Source of the DNA: Pseudomonas taetrolens
GTDB taxonomy: Bacteria; Pseudomonadota; Gammaproteobacteria; Pseudomonadales; Pseudomonadaceae
Direction of reading: 5' to 3'
NCBI RefSeq assembly: GCF_900475285.1
Contig: NZ_LS483370.1
Span: 4,354,001 to 4,418,000 of the forward strand
DNA length: 64,000 nt
A program made the position numbers and the translations under genes. The notes beneath the pieces are model-generated. The model had not been told where the DNA came from, searched no databases, and was given only the letters and a program-made list of their open reading frames with translations. Positions 48,330 through 56,845 of this stretch are shown one piece after another (position 1 is the first letter of the stretch; each line of letters starts with the position of its first letter).

Positions 48330-49607
48330 TCACCCCTTCAGCAACCGGGCCAGCCCGTCCAGCAGGCGCTGCAAGGCGCCTTGATTGGCCTGCATCACAT
48401 TCAGGCCCGCCTGTGCCATGCGCTGCGCATCTTGCGGCAACTCGAATAAACGCTGCACCGCCAGCGCAAGCCCTTGGGCATCTTCTACCTCTTCCAGCGC
48501 GCCCGCTTCACGCAACATGGCGGCGATTTCGAGGAAGTTGAACAGGTGGGGGCCACTCAACACCGGCTTGGCCAGCGCCGCGGGCTCCAGCAGGTTGTGC
48601 CCGCCATTGGGCACCAGGCTGCCGCCGACGAATGCGCTGTCTGCCAGTGCATACAAGAGCAGCAACTCGCCCATGGTGTCACCCACCAGCACCTGCGTCC
48701 GGGCATTGACCGGCTCACCCGTGGAGCGCCGCACGCTGGCAAACCCTTCACGCTGACACCGCTCAAACACTGCGTTGAAGCGTTCCGGGTGACGCGGCAC
48801 CAGAATCAGCAAAGCGTCCGGATAATTGGCCAACAACTGACGGTGAGCATTCAGGACAATCTCGTCTTCGCCTTCATGGGTACTGGCAGCAATCCATACC
48901 GGGCGCTCCTGCGCCTGCCAGGACTCACGCAACTCACAGGCCTTGATCAGCAACTGCGGATCGATGCTCAGGTCGAACTTGATCGAACCCGTCACCTCCA
49001 CGCATTCAGGGCGCGCACCCAGCTGGCGAAAGCGCTCGGCCTCGGTTTCGGTCTGCACGGCGATCAGGCTCATCTCTTCGAGCATTGGCCGTGTCAGTCC
49101 GGCGAAACGGGCATAGCCCTTGGCCGAACGTGCCGACAGCCGGGCATTGGCCAACGCCACCGGGATACCGCGTTTAGCGCACTGATGGATATGGTTGGGC
49201 CACAGCTCGGTTTCCATAATGACCGCCAGTTTGGGCTGCACCCGGGCCAAAAACCGCGCAGCGGCCCATGGCAAGTCGTAAGGCAAGTAGCAATGCTGAA
49301 TCCGTGGTTCGTCGGCGAACATGGCCTGAATCCGCTCGGAACCGGTAGGCGTCATGCACGTGACCGTAATCGGCAGTTCGGGATAACGCTTGAGCAGTGC
49401 CCGAATCATCGGCGCCGCCGCGATGCTCTCGCCCACCGACACCGCATGCACCCAAATTCCCCCGGGGTGCAAGGCCGGCAAATTCACGGCAAAACGCTCA
49501 CCAATGCGCTTGGCATACGCCGGCGCCTTGCGCGCCCGCAACCATAAGCGAATCGCCACCAACGGCAGCCCCAGATGAAACAGCAAGGTGTAGAGAGTTC
49601 TATTCAT
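48330..49607 (-). CDS. waaA: 3-deoxy-D-manno-octulosonic acid (Kdo) transferase
   Basis: Inner-membrane glycosyltransferase (GT30) that adds Kdo residues to lipid IVA, starting the LPS inner core. The 425 residues begin with an amphipathic membrane-associated N-terminus (MNRTLYTLLFHLGLPLVAIR), then IWVHAVSVGESIAAAPMIRA with the catalytic-type glutamate, PYDLPWAAARFL, IMETELWPNHI, and the donor site region SFVGGSLVPNGGHNLLEPAA. Length and motifs are typical. Confidence 0.96.
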   Translation of the reverse strand: MNRTLYTLLFHLGLPLVAIRLWLRARKAPAYAKRIGERFAVNLPALHPGGIWVHAVSVGESIAAAPMIRALLKRYPELPITVTCMTPTGSERIQAMFADEPRIQHCYLPYDLPWAAARFLARVQPKLAVIMETELWPNHIHQCAKRGIPVALANARLSARSAKGYARFAGLTRPMLEEMSLIAVQTETEAERFRQLGARPECVEVTGSIKFDLSIDPQLLIKACELRESWQAQERPVWIAASTHEGEDEIVLNAHRQLLANYPDALLILVPRHPERFNAVFERCQREGFASVRRSTGEPVNARTQVLVGDTMGELLLLYALADSAFVGGSLVPNGGHNLLEPAALAKPVLSGPHLFNFLEIAAMLREAGALEEVEDAQGLALAVQRLFELPQDAQRMAQAGLNVMQANQGALQRLLDGLARLLKG

Positions 49608-49974
49608 GGGGGCAGAGTTTACGATGATGGAATTGTGTGTGCCCGGAATGTTTCATTGCCCGCGATCATCACCATAGGAAGCGCCAGACCACCAACTCCC
49701 AAACAAGCGGTTACTTGTACCTGCTCGTGATTGAGCTACGCCAGCGGCTCGGAGTAATGTTTCCTTGGAAAATCCGGTTGCTGTGCCTACTGCCCCATAC
49801 ATTACTGAATCAACGTGGGTCAGGAATTCCAAGGGCTGATTTCGCCGTCCAAAGCTTCACCGCTAAAATCCAGAAGCCTCCTGCGCTTACCACAACAAAA
49901 ACCCACTACACACTTTTACAACCACTAGAATGCCTTGCTGTTAAATTGCTCCGTTCCACCTTCAGGACTCCATC
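49608..49974. other. Intergenic region between waaA and emrE
   Basis: A 367-bp stretch, visibly richer in A and T than its neighbours, between divergent waaA and emrE. The one longer open frame (49637-49978, plus) has no homology I recognise, no ribosome-binding site and overlaps the emrE start. In P. aeruginosa a LysR-type regulator gene (PA4989) lies here, from memory; I see no remnant of it. No riboswitch motif for SMR transporters (guanidine-type ACGR hairpins) was found. Confidence 0.5.
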
Positions 49975-50307
49975 ATGAACGCTTACTACTATCTGGCCAT
50001 CGCCATTGGCGCCGAAGTGATTGCCACCGTTTCAATGAAAGCGATCAAGGGGTTCAGCACACCGTTGCCCCTGATATTGGTGATTGCCGGTTATGCGACG
50101 GCGTTCTGGATGCTGACCCTGGTGGTGCGCACCATTCCGGTGGGTGTGGCTTATGCGGTATGGGCGGGGCTGGGCATTGTGCTGGTGAGTATTGCCGCGC
50201 TATTTATCTACGGGCAAAAACTCGATGTGCCGGCCATGCTCGGCATGGGCCTGATCGTACTGGGCGTGGTGGTAATCCAGCTGTTTTCCAAAACAGCGGG
50301 GCACTAG
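49975..50307 (+). CDS. emrE: Small multidrug resistance (SMR) transporter, EmrE-like
   Basis: Four-helix antiparallel dimeric antiporter that exports cationic drugs or guanidinium in exchange for protons. The 110 residues carry the essential membrane glutamate Glu14 (AIGAEVIATVSMK), PVGVAYAVWAGLGIVLVSIA in helix three, and GQKLDVPAMLGMGLIVLGVV before helix four; these resemble EmrE more than SugE/Gdx. Position after waaA matches PA4990. The substrate was not determined. Confidence 0.9.
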   Translation: MNAYYYLAIAIGAEVIATVSMKAIKGFSTPLPLILVIAGYATAFWMLTLVVRTIPVGVAYAVWAGLGIVLVSIAALFIYGQKLDVPAMLGMGLIVLGVVVIQLFSKTAGH

Positions 50308-50374
50308 ACCACGCGGGCAGGTTGAGAATGAGGCTGTATACTTGCGGCTTTGTCTTTGAACGCTGAGGTCGACC

Positions 50375-51550
50375 ATGCCATCTGTTATTTCCACCGACGT
50401 ACTGATTGTCGGCGCTGGGGTTGCAGGCCTCTGGCTCAATGCCCGCCTGCGCCGTCAGGGGTTTTCTACCGTGCTGGTCGAGAACGGGACGCTCGGAGGT
50501 GCACAGACGGTCAAGTCTCAGGGCATCATTCATGGCGGTGCCAAGTACGCGCTGCATGGTGCGCTCACCGGCGCTTCTGAAGCCATTGCCGATATGCCAC
50601 GCCGCTGGCGCGAAGCCCTTGCCGGTGACGGCGAGCTGGACCTGAGCGGCGTGCGCCTGCTTTCCGAAGCCCATTACCTGTGGTCGCCCGGCACTCTGGC
50701 CGGCAATCTGACCAGTTTTTTTGCCAGCAAGGCCGTGCGCGGCCGGGTTGACCAGGTCAAGGGCGACCAATTGCCGCCGGCCCTGCAAAACCCTCGTTTC
50801 AAGGGCAAGGTCTATCGCCTGGCCGAACTGGTGGTCGACGTGCCGAGCCTGATCGAGCGTCTCGCCCAACTGGCCGGTGACGGCCTGCTGGCAGGGCAGA
50901 ACATCGAGCCCCTGTTCGAAAACAACGAGCTGATCGGCCTGCGAGTCGACGGGCGTGAGATTCATGCCCAGCGCATTGTATTCAGCGCCGGCGCCGGTAA
51001 TGCCGAGCTTCTGGCCGGCGTAGGCATCAGCGTTCCCGCGCAACAACTGCGCCCCCTGCACATGGTGCTGGTCAAAGGCCCCAGCCTGAAACCCCTGTAC
51101 GCTCATTGCCTGGGTGGCGGGTCCAAGCCACGCATCACGGTCACCACCCACCCAGCCGCCGATGGTGAGTGGGTCTGGTATTTGGGCGGTGACATTGCCG
51201 AAGCCGATGGTGTAGCCCGCGAACCTGCCGAGCAAATCGCGGTGGCCCAAAAAGAACTGGGCAACCTGCTGCCCTGGGTGGACCTGAGTCAGGCGCAATG
51301 GGCCACGCTGCGGGTCAGCCGTGCCGAGCCCGCGCAATCGGGCCTGGTGCGTCCCGACAACGCCTTCCTCGCCGATCAAGGGCGCCTGCTGGTGGGCTGG
51401 CCGACCAAACTGGCGCTGGCCCCCGATTTCTCGGACCGCGTATTGCAAGCACTGGAGCATGACGGCATAAAACCGGGCAATGCCCCTGCGCTGCCGGAAT
51501 TCCCGCGTCCTCCACTGGGTAAAACGGCCTGGGAGCAACTGCTGCCATGA
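50375..51550 (+). CDS. FAD-dependent oxidoreductase (DAO/GlpD-like)
   Basis: Predicted flavoprotein of 391 residues. The N-terminus STDVLIVGAGVAGLWLNARL is a Rossmann dinucleotide-binding GxGxxG motif, followed by a DAO-type fold: TVKSQGIIHGGAKYALHG, and a C-terminal GRLLVGWPTKLALAPDFSDR. No quinone, membrane or iron-sulfur motif is seen. Substrate unknown. It overlaps the aldo/keto reductase by 4 bp, so the two probably act in one pathway. Confidence 0.82.
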   Translation: MPSVISTDVLIVGAGVAGLWLNARLRRQGFSTVLVENGTLGGAQTVKSQGIIHGGAKYALHGALTGASEAIADMPRRWREALAGDGELDLSGVRLLSEAHYLWSPGTLAGNLTSFFASKAVRGRVDQVKGDQLPPALQNPRFKGKVYRLAELVVDVPSLIERLAQLAGDGLLAGQNIEPLFENNELIGLRVDGREIHAQRIVFSAGAGNAELLAGVGISVPAQQLRPLHMVLVKGPSLKPLYAHCLGGGSKPRITVTTHPAADGEWVWYLGGDIAEADGVAREPAEQIAVAQKELGNLLPWVDLSQAQWATLRVSRAEPAQSGLVRPDNAFLADQGRLLVGWPTKLALAPDFSDRVLQALEHDGIKPGNAPALPEFPRPPLGKTAWEQLLP

Positions 51551-52359
51551 GCCAGGCGACCCTGCACGCGCATCACCGCCCATTGGGCAGTACCGGACTG
51601 ATGGTTTCGCCGCTAGGGCTGGGCACGGTCAAGCTGGGCCGTGATCAAGGGGTGAAGTACCCCAATGGCTTCCAGATCCCGGACGACGATGAAGCGCGGA
51701 TGCTGCTCAAGCTGAGCCGCGATCTGGGCATCAACCTGATCGACACCGCCCCCGCCTATGGCCGCAGTGAAGAGCGTCTCGGGCCTCTGCTGCGCGGCCA
51801 ACGGCAAGCGTGGGTGATTGTCAGCAAGGTGGGCGAAGAGTTCGTCAACGGTCAGTCGAGTCACGACTTCAGTGCGGCGCACACCCGGTATTCGGTGGAA
51901 CGCAGCCTGCAACGTCTGGAAACTGATTTCATCGATCTGGTGCTGGTGCACTCTGACGGCAATGACCTGGCGATCCTCAACCAGTGTGAGGTGTATGCCA
52001 CGCTGGAAGACCTGAAACGCGAAGGTAAAATTCGTGGCTTCGGGCTGTCGGGAAAAACCGTTGAGGGTGGGCTCAAAGCCCTGGAAAGCGGCGACTGTGC
52101 AATGGTTACTTACAACCTGAATGAACAGGCAGAAAAGCCTGTCATTGATTATGCCGCGGCTCACGGCAAGGCGATTCTGGTAAAGAAAGCCCTGGCCAGT
52201 GGTCATGTCTGTTTGAGCCCGGGCGTTGATCCAGTACGCGCCAGCTTCGAACTGGTGTTTGGTCATCATGGGGTTGCCAGTGCTATTGTCGGCACCATCA
52301 ACCCTTTGCACTTGGCCCATAACGTGGCAACCGTTGCGCAGGTTTTGCGTAACCTCTGA
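51547..52359 (+). CDS. Aldo/keto reductase family protein
   Basis: NAD(P)H-dependent oxidoreductase of 270 residues. Conserved tetrad elements are in order: Asp and Tyr in NLIDTAPAYGRSEERLGPLL, Lys in IVSKVGEEF, and His in DLVLVHSDG. The cofactor-binding C-terminal part shows GKAILVKKALASGHV and ASAIVGTINPLHLAHNV. It is coupled to the upstream flavoprotein and followed after 41 bp by the degenerate-Nudix gene, making a three-gene set. Substrate unknown. Confidence 0.88.
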   Translation: MSQATLHAHHRPLGSTGLMVSPLGLGTVKLGRDQGVKYPNGFQIPDDDEARMLLKLSRDLGINLIDTAPAYGRSEERLGPLLRGQRQAWVIVSKVGEEFVNGQSSHDFSAAHTRYSVERSLQRLETDFIDLVLVHSDGNDLAILNQCEVYATLEDLKREGKIRGFGLSGKTVEGGLKALESGDCAMVTYNLNEQAEKPVIDYAAAHGKAILVKKALASGHVCLSPGVDPVRASFELVFGHHGVASAIVGTINPLHLAHNVATVAQVLRNL

Positions 52360-52400
52360 TGCCGCCGACGCGGCCGACCCCGACGCAAGAAGGTGCCGAC

Positions 52401-53366
52401 ATGCCGCGTTCACTTATCCGCAAGAATCCCAGCGACTTCAAAACCCTGCCGTTGTTTGTCGAGGCCACGCCTGAGGGCTTGAACTATCAAAGCATCGGGA
52501 TGCCCCTGAACTTTGCACAAACCCTGCACAAACGCCGACAGGTCACGGTGACCGATACCGAGCGTTTCTCGCTGGAGTTGGCCAACCTCGGGGTGTCGGT
52601 GCGCCTGACCCTGAATTGGCATGGACGTGATTACTGGGTATTGGTGCGCCAGCGGCGCCAGGATCGGGGGGACGTGGTGCTCAAATTGATTTCGGGCTAT
52701 GTACCCGCCCACGAGATCAATCTGCCTTTGCACACTGCCATTCAGGAGATAGCCGAGGAGTGCTTGCTGGAAACCCCCGAAGGCTGGCTCAGCGGCCGTT
52801 TTAACGAAACATGGCTACCCGCACCGTATTCTGCGGCGCTGCACTACCGTGAAGCCCTGCCCTTTCGCCTCACGCCGTTATCCGGCGCCGCCCGCCCGGT
52901 TCGTTGTGGCACCCAGACTTTGCTGGAGCGCCCACGGGGCTATGTGCACTTGCCCACCGCCTCGTTGCAGTTGATTTACGACTTGCGCCTGGAAGTGCCC
53001 AAAGAGGCCAAATCCCTGAGCCTGTTCCATGTTGATGAGCGACTGGAAGGTGATCAACTGGTGGCACGGCTGGACCGCAAGCGACCGGACCTGTACCTGA
53101 TGCCGCTGAGCGATGGGCAACCCTGTGCCGAGTTATATACGTTGCACAAAGACCGGCTCCACAGTGCCAGCACCCGAGGGTTGTATCTGGCGGAGAGCTT
53201 TGCGCATCAGGAAGGCTGGGTAGTCCGCGAGGAACGCATACGCTGGAAAGACTGGCTCATACAGCAAGGCTTGAGCGCACCACGCAAGGCGTCAGGGCTA
53301 CAACGCCTGACCGGCAAGGCCCGGCAGATCTTCAGAAAGGTGGTGAAAACCAAAAGCCCTCTGTAG
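52401..53366 (+). CDS. Hypothetical protein with a degenerate Nudix-like segment
   Basis: A 321-residue protein I do not recognise as a named enzyme; the position corresponds to PA4993. The start MPRSLIRKNPSDFKTLPLFV has GAAGGTG upstream and is preferred to an in-frame ATG at 52359 overlapping the reductase stop. Residues around 120 read PLHTAIQEIAEECLLETPEG, close to the REUxEExGU part of a Nudix box but with Gln for Arg and no final Gly, so activity is doubtful. The C-terminal 40 residues are basic (LQRLTGKARQIFRKVVKTKS). No signal peptide or membrane helix. Confidence 0.6.
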   Translation: MPRSLIRKNPSDFKTLPLFVEATPEGLNYQSIGMPLNFAQTLHKRRQVTVTDTERFSLELANLGVSVRLTLNWHGRDYWVLVRQRRQDRGDVVLKLISGYVPAHEINLPLHTAIQEIAEECLLETPEGWLSGRFNETWLPAPYSAALHYREALPFRLTPLSGAARPVRCGTQTLLERPRGYVHLPTASLQLIYDLRLEVPKEAKSLSLFHVDERLEGDQLVARLDRKRPDLYLMPLSDGQPCAELYTLHKDRLHSASTRGLYLAESFAHQEGWVVREERIRWKDWLIQQGLSAPRKASGLQRLTGKARQIFRKVVKTKSPL

Positions 53367-53390
53367 GAACGAGCAAGCTCGCTCCTACAG
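53361..53390. terminator. TGTAGGAGCGAGC-type palindrome between convergent genes
   Basis: CTGTAGGA and TCCTACAG close a hairpin over ACGAGCAAGCTCGC, which itself pairs as GAGC/GCTC. This is the common P. fluorescens intergenic palindrome. It covers the stop of the hypothetical gene and faces hldE, so it may stop both transcripts. Confidence 0.7.
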
Positions 53391-53420
53391 ACTTTTGAGC
53401 TGCCCGGATAAAGGCTGCCG

Positions 53421-54842
53421 TCACTGACCGCGGATTTTATCGACGATGGCCGTGGTCGAGCTGTTTTCTACCAGCCCCAGCACTTTCACGGTCCCGCCGT
53501 AAGCCGCCACGATGTCGGCGCCGACCACTTGGTCGATCCCGTAATCGCCACCCTTGACCAGCACATCCGGCTTGAGCTGAGTCAACAGGTTCTCCGGTGT
53601 GGCTTCCGGGAAGCTGATCACCCAGTCCACCGCACCAAGGCCAGCCAGTACCGCCATGCGGCGATCCACGCTGTTGATCGGGCGCCCAGGCCCTTTCAGG
53701 CGGCTCACGGAGGCATCATCGTTGACGGCAACGATCAATCGGTCGCCCTGGGCCCGCGCCTGCTCCAGATAGGTCACATGCCCGGCATGCAAAATGTCGA
53801 AGCAGCCATTGGTGAAGACGATTGTCTCGTTGTGGGCCCGTGCATCATCGATGGCCAGCAACAACTGATCGAGGCTCAATACGCCCCGCTCCGAACCTTC
53901 TTCACGTTGAATGGCGCGGCGCAACTCCGGCGCGCTGATGGCCGCCGTACCCAGTTTGCCGACCACAATGCCGGCCGCCAGATTGGCCAGTGCCACGGCG
54001 TGGGGCAGCTCTTCGCCGGCAGCGATAGCCGCGGCCAGGGTCGAAATAACGGTATCGCCAGCGCCTGTGACGTCAAACACTTCACGGGCCCGGGCTGGCA
54101 GGTGCATCGCGGCAAAGCCGGGACGCAGCAAGGTCATACCGTGCTCGCCACGGGTAACCAGCAAGGCACCCAAATCCAGGTCAGCCATCAGCTTGGCACC
54201 TTTGGCCACCAGTTCGGCCTCGTCGGCGCAACCGCCCACGATGGTTTCGAACTCGCTGAGATTCGGCGTGATCAGGCTGGCGCCCCGATAGATCGAGAAG
54301 TCCTTGCCTTTAGGATCTGCCAGCACCGGAATACCCCGGGCACGTGCGGCCTGGATCAGCACCTGATGGTTTTTCAGCGCACCTTTGCCGTAGTCCGACA
54401 GCACCAGCACCTTGATGCCTTCAAGCAGGTTGTCGACTTCAGCGCCCAATGCCAGAGCATCGGTAGCGAACGGTTCTTCAAAGTCGATACGCAGCAGTTG
54501 TTGGTGACGGCTCATGACCCGCAGTTTGACGATGGTCGGTTGATGCGCGATGCGCTGGAACAGAGCACGTACGCCAGCGCCTTCAAGGCTGTTGGCCAGA
54601 CTATTGGCAGCTTCGTCGTCACCGGTCACACCGACCAGCGAGGCAGGCGCACCGAGTGCAGCGATGTTTAGCGCAACGTTGGCAGCACCGCCCGGACGGT
54701 CTTCGATTTGCTCGACCTTGACTACCGGCACCGGCGCCTCAGGGGAAATCCGTGAGGTCCCGCCATGCCAATAACGGTCGAGCATGACATCGCCTACCAC
54801 CAAGACAGGGGCTTGATCGAATTGCGGCATGGACAACTTCAT
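53421..54842 (-). CDS. hldE: Bifunctional D-beta-D-heptose 7-phosphate kinase / adenylyltransferase
   Basis: Makes ADP-D-glycero-beta-D-manno-heptose for the LPS inner core. The 473-residue protein has an N-terminal ribokinase domain (DVMLDRYWHGGTSRISPEAP, FDVTGAGDTVISTLAAAIAA with the catalytic Asp) and a C-terminal nucleotidyltransferase domain from about residue 340 (FTNGCFDILHAGHVTYLEQA). Both motifs are intact. It lies downstream of msbA, separated by a long palindrome. Confidence 0.97.
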   Translation of the reverse strand: MKLSMPQFDQAPVLVVGDVMLDRYWHGGTSRISPEAPVPVVKVEQIEDRPGGAANVALNIAALGAPASLVGVTGDDEAANSLANSLEGAGVRALFQRIAHQPTIVKLRVMSRHQQLLRIDFEEPFATDALALGAEVDNLLEGIKVLVLSDYGKGALKNHQVLIQAARARGIPVLADPKGKDFSIYRGASLITPNLSEFETIVGGCADEAELVAKGAKLMADLDLGALLVTRGEHGMTLLRPGFAAMHLPARAREVFDVTGAGDTVISTLAAAIAAGEELPHAVALANLAAGIVVGKLGTAAISAPELRRAIQREEGSERGVLSLDQLLLAIDDARAHNETIVFTNGCFDILHAGHVTYLEQARAQGDRLIVAVNDDASVSRLKGPGRPINSVDRRMAVLAGLGAVDWVISFPEATPENLLTQLKPDVLVKGGDYGIDQVVGADIVAAYGGTVKVLGLVENSSTTAIVDKIRGQ

Positions 54843-54968
54843 GGAGAACCCACATACAAAATGAACAGGGGCGCGATATTAACACAGGGTGAACGCAGGT
54901 CAGTTCACGGTATTAATCGCAACGAATGAGAATCAGAAGAGAGCTACAACACATGGCCTGCCAGAATT

Positions 54969-55013
54969 GATACAGCCCTTGCAGGAGCACACGGCTCCTG
55001 CAAGGGCTGTATC
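54969..55013. repeat. 20-bp-stem palindrome between msbA and hldE
   Basis: GATACAGCCCTTGCAGGAGC, a 5-nt loop, and its perfect 20-bp complement (54994-55013), ending 4 bp before the msbA stop. The core CTTGCAGGAGC resembles the TGCAGGAGC repeat family. No T run follows on the minus strand, so it looks like a protective or attenuating stem rather than a simple terminator. Confidence 0.8.
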
Positions 55014-55017
55014 GACC

Positions 55018-56829
55018 TCAGGCGATATCGCCAGAGGTCTCAGGGGTATCGAGCCCCATCGAGTGCAGTCTGGCGTAATAACCATTTTGTGCCAGCAGCT
55101 CGGCGTGCGTGCCGCGCTCTACAATCTGACCCTGGTCCATGACCAGAATCAGGTCGGCTTTTTCGATGGTCGTCAGGCGGTGAGCGATCACCAGCGTGGT
55201 TCGGCCCTGCATGACATGGTCCAGCGCTGCCTGAATGTGACGCTCGGACTCGGTATCCAGCGCGGAGGTCGCTTCATCGAGAATCAGCAACGGAGCATTT
55301 TTAAGCAGGGCCCGGGCGATTGCCAGACGCTGGCGCTGACCGCCGGAAAGCAATACGCCGTTTTCACCGACCTGGGTGTCCAGCCCTTGTGGCAGTTGCT
55401 CGATAAAGTCCATCGCGTAGGCATCCCGCGCGGCTTTCTCGATCTCCTCACGAGGTGCACCGGCCAGATCGCCGTAGGCAATGTTATTGGCCACGGTATC
55501 GCTGAACAGGGTCACGTGCTGGGTCACCTGCGCAATGTGACGACGCAGGTTGATCAGGCGGTACTGCTCGATCTCGACGCCGTCGAGCAGGATTTCGCCC
55601 GAGTTATGGTGATAGAAACGCGGAATCAGGTTGGCCAGCGTTGATTTACCACTGCCCGAACGCCCTACCAGCGCCACCATCTGCCCGGGCTCAACCGAGA
55701 ACGTCACATCCTTGAGCACCTGGCGATCGGTCCCCGGATAGGTGAAGTTGAGGTGACGCACCTCAAGCCGTCCGCTGACGTGATCACGCTCAACGGTGCC
55801 CGTGTCGACTTCCGGTTTTTCATCCAGTTGTTCAAAGATGCTTTCAGCACCCGCCACACCTTTCTGAATCGTCGAGCTGACTTCCGACAGCTGGCGAATC
55901 GGCTTGGGCAACAGGCCGGCCAGGGTGATATAGGCAATCATGTCACCCGCCGAGGCATCACCGCGCAGGTACAGCACCAGGAACATCAGGATGCCCATGG
56001 CGATGTAAATGACCAGTTGCAGCATCGGGGTATAAATCGCCCCGGTGCGGGTCATGCGCAATTGCTTGTCAGTGTTGCTCTGGCTGGCTTCCAGGAAGCG
56101 CTTCTGCTCGTAGGTTTCGCCGCCGAAGCTGCGAACCACGCGATAGCCCTGAATGGTTTCCGAAGCCACATGGGTGACATCGCCCATTGCCGCCTGGATT
56201 TTCTTGCTCTGCTTGCGGAATTTCTTGCTGGCCGTGCTGACCATCACCGCAATCAGCGGCAGGATGGCGATCATTACCAGCGTCAGGCGCCAGTTCATCC
56301 ACAGCAATGAAGCAAACAGGAAAACCACCGTCATGCCTTCACGGATAACGACCTTGATCGCATCTGTAGCGGCACCGGTCACCATCGTCACGTTGAAGGT
56401 GATACGGGAAATCAGGTGACCCGAGTTGTGCTGGTCAAAATAACGGTTCGGCAACACCAGCAGGTTGTTGAACAACTGGACCCGCAGGTCGTGCACCAGC
56501 CCAAGCGATACTTTGGCCAGGAAGTAGTTGCCCAGGAATGATCCCAGTCCTTGCCAGGCCGCGATGAACACAATCAGCAACGGCACGGCCTGCAGCAGAC
56601 GCAAATCGCGCAGGTACGGGACGGAAGGAAACAACACGGCATCCGGATTGGACAAGCCGTCGACGAAATACTTGAGGATGTAACCAAGCATTGGCTGGGT
56701 CGAAGCGAAAATCAGAAACCCGAGAATACTCAGCAGGAAAAGGCCGATATAGGGTTTCACATAAGTCAAAAGCCGAAAGTATATTTTCAGGCTTGAACTC
56801 TGTTCCGCTTCACGCGGTGCATCACTCAT
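55018..56829 (-). CDS. msbA: Lipid A export ABC transporter MsbA
   Basis: Homodimeric ABC flippase that moves core-lipid A across the inner membrane. Start MSDAPREAEQSSSLKIYFRL; the frame is open to 56880 but without support. The 603 residues have six transmembrane helices in the first 320 residues and an ATPase domain with Walker A VALVGRSGSGKSTLANLIPR, signature LLSGGQRQRLAIARAL, and Walker B LLILDEATSALDTESE. It lies 16 bp downstream of the O-antigen ligase gene. Confidence 0.96.
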   Translation of the reverse strand: MSDAPREAEQSSSLKIYFRLLTYVKPYIGLFLLSILGFLIFASTQPMLGYILKYFVDGLSNPDAVLFPSVPYLRDLRLLQAVPLLIVFIAAWQGLGSFLGNYFLAKVSLGLVHDLRVQLFNNLLVLPNRYFDQHNSGHLISRITFNVTMVTGAATDAIKVVIREGMTVVFLFASLLWMNWRLTLVMIAILPLIAVMVSTASKKFRKQSKKIQAAMGDVTHVASETIQGYRVVRSFGGETYEQKRFLEASQSNTDKQLRMTRTGAIYTPMLQLVIYIAMGILMFLVLYLRGDASAGDMIAYITLAGLLPKPIRQLSEVSSTIQKGVAGAESIFEQLDEKPEVDTGTVERDHVSGRLEVRHLNFTYPGTDRQVLKDVTFSVEPGQMVALVGRSGSGKSTLANLIPRFYHHNSGEILLDGVEIEQYRLINLRRHIAQVTQHVTLFSDTVANNIAYGDLAGAPREEIEKAARDAYAMDFIEQLPQGLDTQVGENGVLLSGGQRQRLAIARALLKNAPLLILDEATSALDTESERHIQAALDHVMQGRTTLVIAHRLTTIEKADLILVMDQGQIVERGTHAELLAQNGYYARLHSMGLDTPETSGDIA

Positions 56830-56845
56830 CGTAGAGCTCACTGAA

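Noticed and set aside
49608-49974. Guanidine riboswitch upstream of the SMR transporter.
   Set aside because: No paired ACGR-loop hairpins or ykkC core were found, and the transporter is EmrE-like rather than Gdx-like.
49637-49978. Plus-strand open frame before emrE.
   Set aside because: No ribosome-binding site, composition unlike the neighbouring genes, overlaps the emrE start, and no family resemblance.
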